Assembly (NCBI GenBank): GCA_050747245.1
Contig: JBOGNO010000004.1
Span: forward strand, 1 to 64,000
Reading direction: 5' to 3'
Origin: JBOGNO01 sp050747245
Lineage (GTDB): Bacteria; Acidobacteriota; Terriglobia; Acidiferrales; UBA7541
DNA: 64,000 nt
Shown piece after piece: positions 9,216-18,823 of this stretch (positions are counted from its first letter, which is position 1; each line of letters opens with the position of its first letter). The notes beneath the pieces were generated by a model that made no database searches, was not told the DNA's origin, and worked only from the letters and a program-made list of their open reading frames with translations. The translations under genes were made by a program, and so were the position numbers.

Positions 9216-10406
9216 CTAAACATCTGTGATTTCCACGCTGCGCACATAAAAACGGGCATCCATCCGGCGTGCCGACACGAAGGGATCCTTGACTCGGAGA
9301 CGGATCAGATAGGCGCCGGGTTTGCTTGGCTTCCAAGCGTGGGTCCAGAAGCTCCACGGATCGTTCCCTGTTTGCTGGAATTGATCCACGGGAACGAATT
9401 CCTCCTCGGGATTGAATCGGATTTCCAAGATTTTTATGAGTTGCGAGCCGCCCCACAGAAGGCCGACCACACGGTACGCGATCTTTTCGTCAACTTGCCA
9501 TTTTTCAACTCGAATGGGCATCGCTGCCTGTTCCATCACAGCGGGATGGAAGTCCCGCGCAAGCTGCGGCACTCCGGTCTGAAGCGTTCTTGCGGCGTAC
9601 TCCTTCATCTGTGAAGTCGCCGGTGCATCGTCATCCACCAGAGTGATTTCATCTACCCACTTTATGCAACTGCATCCGTACCATCCGGGAACGATTAGCC
9701 TGACTGGAGCACCGTGATCTTGAGTGATTGGGCGGCCATTCAGACTGGTTGCCAGAAACGCTCCTGCTGATTGCAATTCTTCGCGCCGGAAAATCCAGCT
9801 CGCGCCCGGAATTGAGCTGACCGATCGCGTGGCATAGCGGTCGAAACCGGAGATCAGGACGCGCGCCGCCTGTGAGCCCATTTTCGCCCCATCCAAGACC
9901 TCTTCCACCGGCGTCCCGGCCCAGTCGCCGACGCTCATCAATCCGAAATGGATGGATCGAGCGTTGCCCGCGCATTCCATCAAGTGCTGGCCCATCGCCC
10001 TGGCCGATTTTCTCAACTCTCCCGCAGACAGGCTGAAAGACTTTTCCACCAGTCCGCCCACGCGCAAGGACCACGACTGTTGATCCGGCAAGATCTGTGA
10101 GGCCCGCGTGCGAATGTAAAACCTGTCTGAAGGCGTCACTGGATTTTCCGGGGTCAATGCCGACAAGTCCGTATACGAACGCCCATCGAGCTCGGCTCCA
10201 AAAACTTTCTCCATGGGCACCGTGGACTCTTCGGTGAAACCGACGACACCGATCTGTTTGCCAGCCGAGAACACTTCCCCGGGTCGATTTTGGAATGCCT
10301 TCGACCAAGTAATCTTGTCGAAACCAGAGACCCATGCGCCGCCCGCAATGAGGGAAGCTTTCAACAAGCTTCTGCGAGTGAGTCTTGTGCGGCCTTCAGG
10401 AGTCAT
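9216..10406 (-). CDS. Tat-exported sulfite-oxidase-like molybdopterin enzyme
   Basis: The chosen ATG at 10406 places a twin-arginine signal right at the N-terminus (LTRRSLLKASLIAGGAW), so the enzyme should be exported folded with its cofactor. The molybdopterin-binding domain spans about residues 70-290 and contains the conserved Cys in LMECAGNARS, the Mo ligand position in sulfite oxidases, followed by DWAGTPVEEVL and GCSCIKWVDEI. The C-terminal 120 residues match the Ig-like dimerisation domain. No haem domain is fused. Substrate is uncertain: sulfite is plausible, but other members of the superfamily reduce oxidised methionines. A longer frame to 10577 exists but reads through the terminator. 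Confidence 0.88.
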   Translation of the reverse strand: MTPEGRTRLTRRSLLKASLIAGGAWVSGFDKITWSKAFQNRPGEVFSAGKQIGVVGFTEESTVPMEKVFGAELDGRSYTDLSALTPENPVTPSDRFYIRTRASQILPDQQSWSLRVGGLVEKSFSLSAGELRKSARAMGQHLMECAGNARSIHFGLMSVGDWAGTPVEEVLDGAKMGSQAARVLISGFDRYATRSVSSIPGASWIFRREELQSAGAFLATSLNGRPITQDHGAPVRLIVPGWYGCSCIKWVDEITLVDDDAPATSQMKEYAARTLQTGVPQLARDFHPAVMEQAAMPIRVEKWQVDEKIAYRVVGLLWGGSQLIKILEIRFNPEEEFVPVDQFQQTGNDPWSFWTHAWKPSKPGAYLIRLRVKDPFVSARRMDARFYVRSVEITDV

Positions 10407-10500
10407 ACGGACATCACAAGAATGCTTCCTTATGAAACCAGATGGTATCGCAATTTGCGTCAAGCCGTTCCCTGCCCCTTCGCGTCGTGCCGCCGCGCGA

Positions 10501-10532
10501 AAAAAGGCCCCCGGATTTGCCAGGGGCCTTTT
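10501..10532 (-). terminator. Intrinsic terminator after the TonB-dependent receptor gene
   Basis: On the minus strand the sequence reads AAAAGGCCCCTGGCAAATCC followed by GGGGGCCTTTTTT: a GC-rich stem, a short loop and a T tract. It begins 22 nt after the receptor stop codon, between it and the molybdoenzyme gene. Confidence 0.85.
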
Positions 10533-10554
10533 CGTCGTGGGAGATCGGCAATTC

Positions 10555-13500
10555 TTAGAATTCGAAGCGGGCACCAAATTCCAGCTCGCGTGCGCCGCCC
10601 CTCTGGCCTGATCCTTGCGCTGTATTTGTGATGTTGCCGAATGTCTTGGGACTGGTCGGATCGAGTCTAATGAATCCGTCGTCGAAATTCACGCCGTTCA
10701 ACACGTTAAAAGCAGTGACGATGAAGCGGAGCCGCTGCTGTTCGCTCCACGGCATCTGGATCGTCTTGTAAACACCCGCGTCAAATGTGGCGAATCCCGG
10801 CCCGTTTATACTGTTGCGTGATCCCGATGCACCCGGCAGCGTGAATGCAAAGTTGTCTAAGGCAGCGACCGAATTTCCAAACAGATTTGGATGTCCGTTA
10901 AGACCAAGAGCTTTGCACGGAGCTCCGCACTGCTCGTTACGCGCAACACTGGTTTTCACCGCTGACGTAAACGTCCCGGGAGTGGTCAAGAAAAAGTTCG
11001 TCGGAAAGTTGAACCCATTTCCTACGCTCAGAGGAAATCCGGAATGCCAGCGCGCGATGCCGGTGACCTCCCATCCCCCGATGAGCGCGTTTAGAAATCC
11101 ATTCGCATCCGCCCCCCTGCTGTGCCCGTGTCCGAACGGCAGATCCATCGTGAAATTGCCACTGAAGTTGTGCTTGAGCTGGAAATCGGAAAGTCCGCGG
11201 CCGGAACGGAGATTGAACGGATTCTGAATCAAGCCCGTGAGAGTCCCGCCACCCGATGCAAAGTCCGCGTTCTCCGCGGAGGAATCGTTATCAATGGAGC
11301 GAGACAGGACGTAGTTGAATCCGAATGTCGTCCACCCCACATTTTTCCGCACCAACACCTGCATGCTGTGATAGTTCGAACTGGCAAAATTCGTCCAGCC
11401 CGGCAGGGTGGAAAATTGCGGCGTGAACAGGACGAAGCCGGTGCCATTTGGATCCACAGTCGTATTCCACGGGCTCGGCAAGCCACCCGGCCCTACGAAC
11501 GTATCCATGGGAAAGAGCGAGCACGACCACGAGGCAAGTGAGTTGTTCACTGCGAACGCATAGAAGGCCTGCGTGGGAGACAAGCCTGCGTATCCCGAAC
11601 CGGGGAAGGCTGCGTCGGCGAACGCGGGCATGTTCGGAAGCATGTTATTGAAGAAAGCGATGTCCGGGATAGCTTTCAATTGGGAGATGTTGTTCGGGTC
11701 AATCGCCGGAACTCCATTGGCCCGCAAGTTTGCGAACTTTGCAATCTGTTGCATGGCGGTGAAGAGATCCACATGGGTCTTTGGGTCGCGAATATCCAGA
11801 TACTGGGCGAAATCGACCTTGCCGAGCAGTCGGCGCCCCAATGTCCCGACGTAGGCGAAGTCCAAGAAGAAATTCTTGGGGAGCTGCCGCTGGAACGATA
11901 TCGTCATGTGCACGGAGTACGGCGTGCGCAGATTCGGGTCCACCGCGAACCCAAGGTTGCTGGTGTTCGCTACCGGAGTGAAGGGAAACGTCGCGCTGGT
12001 GGGCGGGGTGAAGAAATTCGTCAGTGCCGGGAATCCCGAACACCCGAGTGAAGTGCACGAACCGCTGAATCGCGGCGCGGGAATGGATCCTGTTTGGCAT
12101 CCCGCGCTACCGAGACAGAACAACTGAGATGGGTCAATCAACGCCGTAGCCGTTCCCGGCGAACCGTTCAAGTCGCTGTCCACTGCGATCACCTGACCGA
12201 TTCGATCGTAGTAGATTCCCGCTCCAATTCGGATTGAACTCTGGCCTCTGGTGCCGAACAGCATCTTCCCGAAGGACTGGTCGAACTGGGGAGAATAGGC
12301 CAGAGCCACACGTGGGGCAAAGTTCCGATAATCCGGCTTAAACCAGGAATTCTGGCCGTTGGCCTTTCCAGCGAGGCCCCAGCTGAGAAGGGGCGAGGCG
12401 CTCGAGGGAATGCCTGCATTCATGAACTGCACGCGCTGTCGGAACCATGCTCCGATGTCAATCGTCGGGGCCACCTGAGATCCATTCACTTCCCACGGGG
12501 GAGTCTCATAGCTGTACCGCAATCCCGCGGTGATCGTGAGATTCGACCGGATCTTCCAGCTATCCTGAACATAAGTTTCGAAATTATTCTCTGCAAACGT
12601 GCGTAGTTCGGGGCTTCCAGGTTGGAGGAACTTGCCCTGCGGGGTCGCGAAGAAAGTTGCGTTAACCTGCGTAATCGAGCCAGTAAGAATCATGAAGGCG
12701 CGCGTAAAAGAGTTTCCGTCGGAGCCTGCCGGGAAACCGTCGTTAGCCAAAGCATTGAAGGCGTCACGGCACAGGTGGACGCAAAAGCCGTCGTTCGCGA
12801 AAAAGGACGGGAAAGACAAGGCGTCATCCAGGCGATGATTCCGGATCCATCTCACAACCCCGCCAAATTGCAGGTTGTGCTTCCCGTGCGTCCATGCGAT
12901 GTCATCATTGACTACCTCAACCGGAACTTGCCGCTCCACGGTCCGCGCGCCAAAGTTCAAAATGTCGGTGAATGAACGGAATCCCAATTGAGGCCCGGCC
13001 GTCCCGGTCTGCGCCACGCCTTCGCGAATAAAGCCCCAGCGCGCAGTGTTGATGAAATTCGGCGTGATCTGGCCCTGATACTGCACCACGATTCCCCGGC
13101 TGTTATTGAGCAACGTCGAAGAGGCCGATTCTCCGGGAAACTGCGCGGGTGTCAGCGTCGCCTTGACGCCCTCCAGGCTTCCTCGCGCGAAGATGGTGTG
13201 CCGTCCGTTGTGCGTGATGTTGAAGTCCAAGCGCGCGGTGTAAACGTTGCTCAGTGTCTGCTCGGGTGCATTGAATCGCAGCCCGTCGAATGCCAATCCG
13301 CCATCCCGCGCGTCCCTGGAATCGTTTCCGTGCGGGAGTAAGCCCATGTAAGTAGTCATGGCCGAGTTGATGCCTAATCCTGAGGGGTCCAATTGTTTTA
13401 TATTCGCGGGAGTCAGTCCAAAAGCCCCCGCGGGAACTGCTTGACCCGACACGGTCGTTGCGGGACACGCCGCGGGATCCTTACAAGCATAGATGAGCAC

Positions 13501-14520
13501 ACCATTGCGGAGTGCGTCTGATGGGACGCTTCGCGGCCCCACCGGCTGGGCAAAAGCCTCGCGGAGTTCTTCGTCGTCGAGGAAAAAGTATGCGCGGTCT
13601 CTCTTGATGGGCCCACCCAGCGAGCCACCGGCGATATTCCGCACCAGCTTGGGTTTGCCCTGACCCGAAGCATTGTCGAAGAAATTATCTGCCGTGGGAC
13701 CGGCCGTGCGGTAATACCAGCGCGCGTTGCCGTGAAAGTCGTTCGACCCGCTCTTGGTTACCAAAGTAACCTGCGGCCCGCCCACCAAACCTTCGGTCGC
13801 GTTGGCGCTTGTCGTAGTGACACGGAACTCCTGCATCGAATCCAGTGTGACCGGCACAGCGCTCGTAAACGGCGCCTGGTTCTGCCAGTCGTTGGCGTCC
13901 ACACCATCCAGCGTCACGTTAGTCTGGTTGCCGCGGATGCCGTCAACCGCGCCGTCGCGGGCGTCGAGACTCTGAATCACTCCAAGCTGATACTGCCGGA
14001 AGTCCGAGGTTCCTGTGAACACTACACCGGGCTGGATCGTGAGCAGTGTCACTACGTTTCTCGCTTCGAAGGGGAGAGTTTTTACATCTTTCTCCCCAAA
14101 GAAGTTGCCCACGGTCGCATCCGTCGTGTTGATCTGGGGAGATGATGCGGCTTGCACTCTCACTTCCTGACTTACCGTGCCGACCTCAAGCCTGACGTCC
14201 AGGTGCGTCTCCGACGAAACAAGCACACGGACGTCTTCCTGAACGGATGTCTTAAATCCATCTTTCGAAATCTTTACGCGGTAAGTCCCTGGCGTGAGTT
14301 GGCTGAAAGCGTAGGAGCCCGTGCCATCCGTCTGCGTCTTCCGCGTGACGTTGTTCGATATATCCGTGGCTTCCACTGACGCTTTCACCACGACTGCGCC
14401 TGTGGAGTCCGTTACCTGGCCCTGAATTGTCCCGACGTTTTGCGCCCGTGTCGAATTGCCGAGCGCCCCCAGAACAAACACCAACGCCATAACTCGAACA
14501 AACAGAGATGTTATTCTCAT
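10555..14520 (-). CDS. Oar-like TonB-dependent outer-membrane receptor
   Basis: About 1321 residues from ATG 14520, chosen because GGAGGAGAGGGG precedes it directly and MRITSLFVRVMALVFVLGAL then gives a signal peptide ending near TRAQN. Residues about 28-110 form a carboxypeptidase-regulatory-like beta-sandwich (GTIQGQVTDSTGAVV, TDGTGSYAFSQLTPGTYRV). A plug domain follows (NVTLDGVDANDWQ), then a large beta-barrel ending in the aromatic terminus FGARFEF typical of outer-membrane proteins. This architecture is greatly expanded in Acidobacteriota and is usually linked to uptake of large organic molecules; the ligand here is unknown. A promoter lies about 120 nt upstream and a terminator follows. 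Confidence 0.92.
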   Translation of the reverse strand: MRITSLFVRVMALVFVLGALGNSTRAQNVGTIQGQVTDSTGAVVVKASVEATDISNNVTRKTQTDGTGSYAFSQLTPGTYRVKISKDGFKTSVQEDVRVLVSSETHLDVRLEVGTVSQEVRVQAASSPQINTTDATVGNFFGEKDVKTLPFEARNVVTLLTIQPGVVFTGTSDFRQYQLGVIQSLDARDGAVDGIRGNQTNVTLDGVDANDWQNQAPFTSAVPVTLDSMQEFRVTTTSANATEGLVGGPQVTLVTKSGSNDFHGNARWYYRTAGPTADNFFDNASGQGKPKLVRNIAGGSLGGPIKRDRAYFFLDDEELREAFAQPVGPRSVPSDALRNGVLIYACKDPAACPATTVSGQAVPAGAFGLTPANIKQLDPSGLGINSAMTTYMGLLPHGNDSRDARDGGLAFDGLRFNAPEQTLSNVYTARLDFNITHNGRHTIFARGSLEGVKATLTPAQFPGESASSTLLNNSRGIVVQYQGQITPNFINTARWGFIREGVAQTGTAGPQLGFRSFTDILNFGARTVERQVPVEVVNDDIAWTHGKHNLQFGGVVRWIRNHRLDDALSFPSFFANDGFCVHLCRDAFNALANDGFPAGSDGNSFTRAFMILTGSITQVNATFFATPQGKFLQPGSPELRTFAENNFETYVQDSWKIRSNLTITAGLRYSYETPPWEVNGSQVAPTIDIGAWFRQRVQFMNAGIPSSASPLLSWGLAGKANGQNSWFKPDYRNFAPRVALAYSPQFDQSFGKMLFGTRGQSSIRIGAGIYYDRIGQVIAVDSDLNGSPGTATALIDPSQLFCLGSAGCQTGSIPAPRFSGSCTSLGCSGFPALTNFFTPPTSATFPFTPVANTSNLGFAVDPNLRTPYSVHMTISFQRQLPKNFFLDFAYVGTLGRRLLGKVDFAQYLDIRDPKTHVDLFTAMQQIAKFANLRANGVPAIDPNNISQLKAIPDIAFFNNMLPNMPAFADAAFPGSGYAGLSPTQAFYAFAVNNSLASWSCSLFPMDTFVGPGGLPSPWNTTVDPNGTGFVLFTPQFSTLPGWTNFASSNYHSMQVLVRKNVGWTTFGFNYVLSRSIDNDSSAENADFASGGGTLTGLIQNPFNLRSGRGLSDFQLKHNFSGNFTMDLPFGHGHSRGADANGFLNALIGGWEVTGIARWHSGFPLSVGNGFNFPTNFFLTTPGTFTSAVKTSVARNEQCGAPCKALGLNGHPNLFGNSVAALDNFAFTLPGASGSRNSINGPGFATFDAGVYKTIQMPWSEQQRLRFIVTAFNVLNGVNFDDGFIRLDPTSPKTFGNITNTAQGSGQRGGARELEFGARFEF

Positions 14521-14882
14521 CCCCTCTCCTCCGGCCAGACATAGTTTGACTGAATGGACTAGCAGGTCCCTATCGCCTTTAGGAGTCGCCACCCCATCTC
14601 CTCAAGCGCAAGGTTGGAAATCCGTGGTTTCGCTGGCGCCTGATTACACCTGCATTAAGTCCATGTCAATAGTTTTTTTCCAAGATTCGGATATCATATA
14701 TACCAAGAACGGAATAGCCCTGCGCTCCGAATTGACTCGAATCGTTGAGCAAGTGGACTTGCGGGTCAGAATAATTTGAGTTCGGTGCGTTAATTAGTTC
14801 CGAGTCTGCGGTCATCTACTTGCAATTGATGGCCCCTGCGTGGGCTTCCAAATCCTCGACCTAAGAATGATGAAAATGATAG
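14521..14882. other. Intergenic region upstream of the receptor gene
   Basis: It holds the receptor leader and promoter at its left end. The rest (about 14670-14880) is AT-richer than its neighbours, with the short alternating run GGATATCATATATACC, and shows no convincing gene. A plus-strand frame across 14456-14779 overlaps the receptor start and looks random. Confidence 0.6.
14641..14669 (-). promoter_or_regulatory. Sigma70-type promoter of the TonB-dependent receptor gene
   Basis: Minus strand: -35 TTGACA (14669-14664), 17-nt spacer, -10 TAATCA (14646-14641). This predicts a 5' leader of about 115 nt before the receptor ATG at 14520. The -35 is a perfect consensus match; the -10 matches at four positions. 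Confidence 0.65.
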
Positions 14883-15071
14883 TCATTGTTCGCCGTTTCC
14901 CCCGAAATCCCACTGAGCGGGAGCGTTTTCAACGAATGCGTCAAGGTCCTCCCGTCCGAAATGCCAGCGTCCGCCAATATTTCTTCTCCTAGATCTCGCC
15001 GCGCCGCACGTATGCACGCACCGTACGGCGTGCAAGCGCAGCACCTCCGCCACTTCGTGCAACGTGAGCAA
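14883..15071 (-). pseudogene. Excisionase/MerR-type HTH gene with two frameshifts
   Basis: The frame from TTG 15071 reads MLTLHEVAEVLRLHA, then unrelated residues, then IGGRWHFGREDLDAFV; the two ends are the classic start and end of a small helix-turn-helix (HTH_17, excisionase) domain. The missing middle, TVRAYVRRGEI, is present in another frame at 15024-14992. One base was lost near 15026 and a compensating shift lies near 14990, so net length is nearly kept. The shifted segment covers the recognition helix and wing, so specific DNA binding is probably lost unless this is a sequencing error. Such proteins occur in mobile elements and as stand-alone regulators. Confidence 0.7.
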
Positions 15072-15241
15072 TCGCTCTGCTCGGCCGCGGACTCCTTTCT
15101 CGTTCCAATCCTTCCCTCCGGCTCTTTTGCATCGTCAGTATTCGCGCGTACTGGCTGCCAAGACTTGGGCGAAAAACCTCCATTTCATAATCCCAAAATC
15201 AGGAGATCAGCGGAAGAAGGGCAACGGAATCAACGGAACTT

Positions 15242-15340
15242 TGGCGGAAGCGTGTGGGAGTCGAACCCACCACCCGGCCCGCGAAGGGTCGGATCGGCAG
15301 CTTTGAAGGCTGCGAGGACCACCGGGCCCCATGCGCCTCC
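15242..15340 (-). tRNA. selC: tRNA-Sec (anticodon UCA)
   Basis: The minus strand folds as a selenocysteine tRNA of 96 nt plus an encoded 3' CCA (15244-15242). The acceptor stem is GGAGGCG paired with CGCTTCC, with discriminator G. The anticodon stem-loop reads GCAGCCTTCAAAGCTGC with UCA at 15306-15304. A very long variable arm (CGACCCTTCGCGGGCCGG region) is followed by the T-arm GTGGGTTCGACTCCCAC. It inserts Sec at UGA with SelB and a SECIS hairpin; selA, selB, selD and clear selenoprotein genes are not in this window. Confidence 0.93.
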
Positions 15341-16237
15341 GCTGATTCGTCTGGCCTTCCGCTATAGGCGACGTGGGCCCTGTCACACCAACCGCGCCGC
15401 TTGTCACCGCGCGTTAGCGCCCTTCTTCTGTCAACGCCGCGGAACCGCCAGACCTCTTCCGCTTCCGACTGAATTATAGACTCTCTCTCCGCTCCATAGA
15501 AGCGTGCACATAGACTCTCTTCGACCTCTTTGGCCAGCCCACCGAAGCGAAGTCTCCGTCATTCTGAGGGCCGCCTTGCCGCCCGAAGCCGGAGGCCCGC
15601 CAGTAGTGTGGCGGAAATCTCTCATCAAATTTTTCGCCTTTTTTAAGTACCGCCAATTCCATCCCGCCGCTTTCACGCCGCCCCCGTGATGCGACCCATT
15701 CCCCCCAGCGCAAAGCGGACGTTGTCATTCAGAACCCCGATGCAGATCATTGGGTCGAAAAATTTCCACTGAAATTCTTCGTCGCTTTTCTGTACCGCCG
15801 CATCCATCGCGCCCTTCCCCCCGCGCTGCTCCAAAACCCCTTTTCCACAGATTTCCACAGTACTGGTCCTCTTCTCAAACCGCCAGATTCGTGCTACCGT
15901 CACATTTGAGGTTTATATGTCTCATCTGAGACCATCCCGGGGAGAGTCGCCCCGAAAACACCCCGCGATTCTCCGTAACTCTGTGGTCTCTGCGGCCAAT
16001 CTCCCGCTGCCAAACTGCAAAATTCAATCGAAACTCCAAAATATTGATTTCACCGTTAAAGCACTTAATATCAGCAACGTCCAAAAAATCAATCGATACA
16101 AAAACGTCATTTCCAATATGGGTACTGGAACTACGCGGACGCGCATTTCACCCCCGATTGCTTTCATCGGGACGTCGAAGACTCATGCCAAGGCAGATGC
16201 GGCCGGCTGGAGCAGCCAGTCGCGAAAGGAGAAAAAC
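15341..16237. other. Gene-poor region between selC and the cyclase-domain gene
   Basis: About 900 bp without a credible gene. It contains two close copies of ATAGACTCTCT (near 15475 and 15508), a GAAGCGAAGTCTCCGTCATTCTGAGG stretch of the kind found between acidobacterial genes, and an AT-rich part around 15990-16130. The short open frames here lack ribosome sites, domains or consistent codon bias. It may hold decayed sequence or unannotated RNA. Confidence 0.5.
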
Positions 16238-18712
16238 TTATCGGTTAGGAACTGAAAATTTATTGCGGGCAATCTCAAGGAGCTTCGGATGCGTGCAGAT
16301 TTCGTAATAGGCATGGCTTCCCAGACCGCCGATCTTGCCTTCGGGGAGGAGGAGTCGGGCGATTCCCTTACGGATGACCAGAGGCTCAAGGACGTCGCCG
16401 AATGGGACTTCGCCGAAATATAAATCCGCGCGATCGCGGCCCCACGGCATGGTGAACGAGCCGGAAAAGGGCAGCAGCGAAATTTCCTCGCTGAGTTTCT
16501 GAAAGCCTTCTTCGTTGAGTTCGATGCCATTGAGGTTGTAGCGCAGGACCAGGTCTTCGGCTTCCTCTTCTGCCGAGCCCGTCATCATGGTTTGCAGGAG
16601 ATAAAGATTGAAGGCGCCGCGATAGTCCGCGAGAAGCCGTCGCGCGACTTTCGAGCAGCCGGAAAGGCGGTCGGAGAGATTGAGTGCCTTGGAAATCATG
16701 ATGCGCGAATCGCCGTCCATCCAGATTGCCGGAGGAGAATTTTGGAAAGCCACGCCCACGCCGAGTTCGAGCTGCGGGAGATTCCCCGCCGCCTTCGGAT
16801 CGCCCGCGCTGGCCGCGGCAAGAATTTCCCTTGCGAGAACGGACGCGCGCGCCACCACACGCTGCGTCGCTCTCGTGGATTCCGTCTCGTAGATGGCCAG
16901 AATGATGGCGTCGCCTTCAATGAACACCTTGGCCGCGCCGTGCTTTTCGAGCAGCCGCTTGACCGGCTCGTGCAGGCTCTTGCTGAAAAACGAAGCCGGA
17001 TTCAGTCCGCGCGCCAGGAGGTCGCGCGTAATTCCCGTCGAGCCGCGGATATCGGCTTTGATGACCGCATGCGAGACCACCGGATTGTCTTCCGGCGCCG
17101 CTTCATCGGGGAGGAGGAATTCATAAAGGCTGCGGTTGTCGCGAGAAAGATCGCGAGATCGTCCCGGCCCGAGCAGCTGGATGCGGTCCATCCAAGCGCA
17201 AACGTGCTGGTAGTTCCGGCGATCCCGGCGCAGACGCATAAAATCCTCGGCAAAGCGGAGAGCGATTGTTTTCGCTTCCTCGCGACCGGTGCGGCGCAGG
17301 GCGCGCGAAGACTCCTCCACCTGGCGCAGCGAAATGTTTTTCGCCGGATACTGCTGGAGAATCTGCTCGACGCGACGCATTTCTTCGCGAAAGACAAGCG
17401 CTTTCTTCAACTGCTGCAAGTGAATCGGCGGGCAATAATCCGCCGCGAGATTGCGTACTTCGTAGCTGGCCAGAACATGCACAAGCAATTCACGATCCCC
17501 GAGGCGCGTGAGCCATTCCTCGAGGAGCTTATCGCGCGTGCTGGCGGGGGTGTCGTCGCCGGGAAACGCCGCTCGCGCGTCAAAGAGCCGCCGGGCGTTC
17601 ATAGGATCGTTCAAATAATCGCCCAGGCGGTTGAGATGCTCTTCATTCAAAAACGAAGTGCGCTGCTCCAGGGCGTCGAGTTCCGGCCCGATGGCCGCCA
17701 GGTCCATCTCCAGATTCTTGCGGCGATTTTCCAGCTCGGAAAGTTCGCGCTGCGGGTCGCCTCCCGCAGGGGCCCGGCCGCGCCAGAGCCAGCCGAAGAG
17801 CTCGTCGTTTCCCTGCGTGCGACGCTGAAGCTCGACCTGTTCCTCTTCGAGGGCGAGAATTTCGGCCCGCAGTCCGCGGGCCGTTTCCGTTTGCCGCTGG
17901 AGAGACTTGCGCGACAGATTGAGGTCCTCGCCGCTGGCATTCACGAGAACGAAATCCTCGAGGAACTCGAGAAGGACTGCGTCAAAGCACTGCAGGCGAT
18001 CCGGGTCGCCGGAAAAATTTCCGAGCAGTACATAATGTTCGACCAAGAGAAAATCGTCGTGCCCGCCGTCCACCAGGAGCAACCGGTTCGTGAGCATCTC
18101 GTAAGAGGCGGCGCATTCATCTCCGAAAAGGGCGCGGCGCGCGCGGGCGAGTTGCAACTCCTCAATGTCCTTGAGTGTCAAGAAGAGAGTCTGGCCTACG
18201 AGACGAATGACGTTGCGGCGATCGGCCTGCAATTCCGCAATTCTCGAGCGCATCACATGGGCCTGCTGGCTGCGCTCGAAATCCTCGCCGCGATTGCGGA
18301 TGCGCTCCTTGCACTCGACCAGGAGGTTAGCGAACTGAGCACTGATTTCCAGAGTGAGGAATTTCGCCAGCGCGAGGCGGAGGAGCAGGTCCACTTCGAT
18401 GTTTTTGACAAATTTCGCGCGCGTCAAGCCCGTCTGCAGCAAATCGGTGAGGACTCGCCTGAACGCAGCGCCATCCGGAGGGCGAGCCGTTTGCGCGCCC
18501 ACTCCAAAGAAGGCCCCTGCTTTGGCCGCCTGTCGAACGAGGTCACTCAGGTACTTGCGCGCTTGTTCCACAAACTTCTGGCTGAGAAAGACGTCGTAGT
18601 GGATGTTGTCCGTACCCAGGGCAAGCGAAGCAATGCGAATCTCGGCAGTATAAGGCTCAAGCTTCATCCGTGCCGGATGGGACGGCGAAATTGCAATCGG
18701 AGAATCGGCCAT
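16238..18712 (-). CDS. Large protein with a class III nucleotidyl-cyclase domain
   Basis: 824 residues from ATG 18712 (the frame extends to 18895 but that part looks non-coding). The first 530 residues are not recognised; a charged coiled-coil region lies at about 265-355. Residues about 545-700 match a class III adenylyl/guanylyl cyclase core: metal Asp in IKADIRGST (D554), Lys in AAKVFIEGD (K595) with the second metal Asp (D601), and the transition-state Asn and Arg in KALNLSDRL (N678, R682). A C-terminal part of about 130 residues is unassigned. No transmembrane segment or signal peptide is seen, so it is probably cytoplasmic. Cyclic nucleotide synthesis is plausible, not shown. Confidence 0.7.
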   Translation of the reverse strand: MADSPIAISPSHPARMKLEPYTAEIRIASLALGTDNIHYDVFLSQKFVEQARKYLSDLVRQAAKAGAFFGVGAQTARPPDGAAFRRVLTDLLQTGLTRAKFVKNIEVDLLLRLALAKFLTLEISAQFANLLVECKERIRNRGEDFERSQQAHVMRSRIAELQADRRNVIRLVGQTLFLTLKDIEELQLARARRALFGDECAASYEMLTNRLLLVDGGHDDFLLVEHYVLLGNFSGDPDRLQCFDAVLLEFLEDFVLVNASGEDLNLSRKSLQRQTETARGLRAEILALEEEQVELQRRTQGNDELFGWLWRGRAPAGGDPQRELSELENRRKNLEMDLAAIGPELDALEQRTSFLNEEHLNRLGDYLNDPMNARRLFDARAAFPGDDTPASTRDKLLEEWLTRLGDRELLVHVLASYEVRNLAADYCPPIHLQQLKKALVFREEMRRVEQILQQYPAKNISLRQVEESSRALRRTGREEAKTIALRFAEDFMRLRRDRRNYQHVCAWMDRIQLLGPGRSRDLSRDNRSLYEFLLPDEAAPEDNPVVSHAVIKADIRGSTGITRDLLARGLNPASFFSKSLHEPVKRLLEKHGAAKVFIEGDAIILAIYETESTRATQRVVARASVLAREILAAASAGDPKAAGNLPQLELGVGVAFQNSPPAIWMDGDSRIMISKALNLSDRLSGCSKVARRLLADYRGAFNLYLLQTMMTGSAEEEAEDLVLRYNLNGIELNEEGFQKLSEEISLLPFSGSFTMPWGRDRADLYFGEVPFGDVLEPLVIRKGIARLLLPEGKIGGLGSHAYYEICTHPKLLEIARNKFSVPNR

Positions 18713-18823
18713 AGGCTCGGGCTGGCAATCCCAGTTTGAATGTAGCAGAATAAAAATTCCAGGCGCAATGAGACGAGTCCAACCCGTTAATACAACGTTG
18801 CAAATCAAGGCGGGGAACAGCTC

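Noticed and set aside
15341..16237. Small genes between selC and the cyclase-domain gene
   Set aside because: The short frames lack ribosome sites, motifs and consistent composition.
16592..18739. 715-residue open frame antisense to the cyclase-domain gene
   Set aside because: It mirrors a real gene in high-GC DNA; no recognisable motif and no ribosome site.
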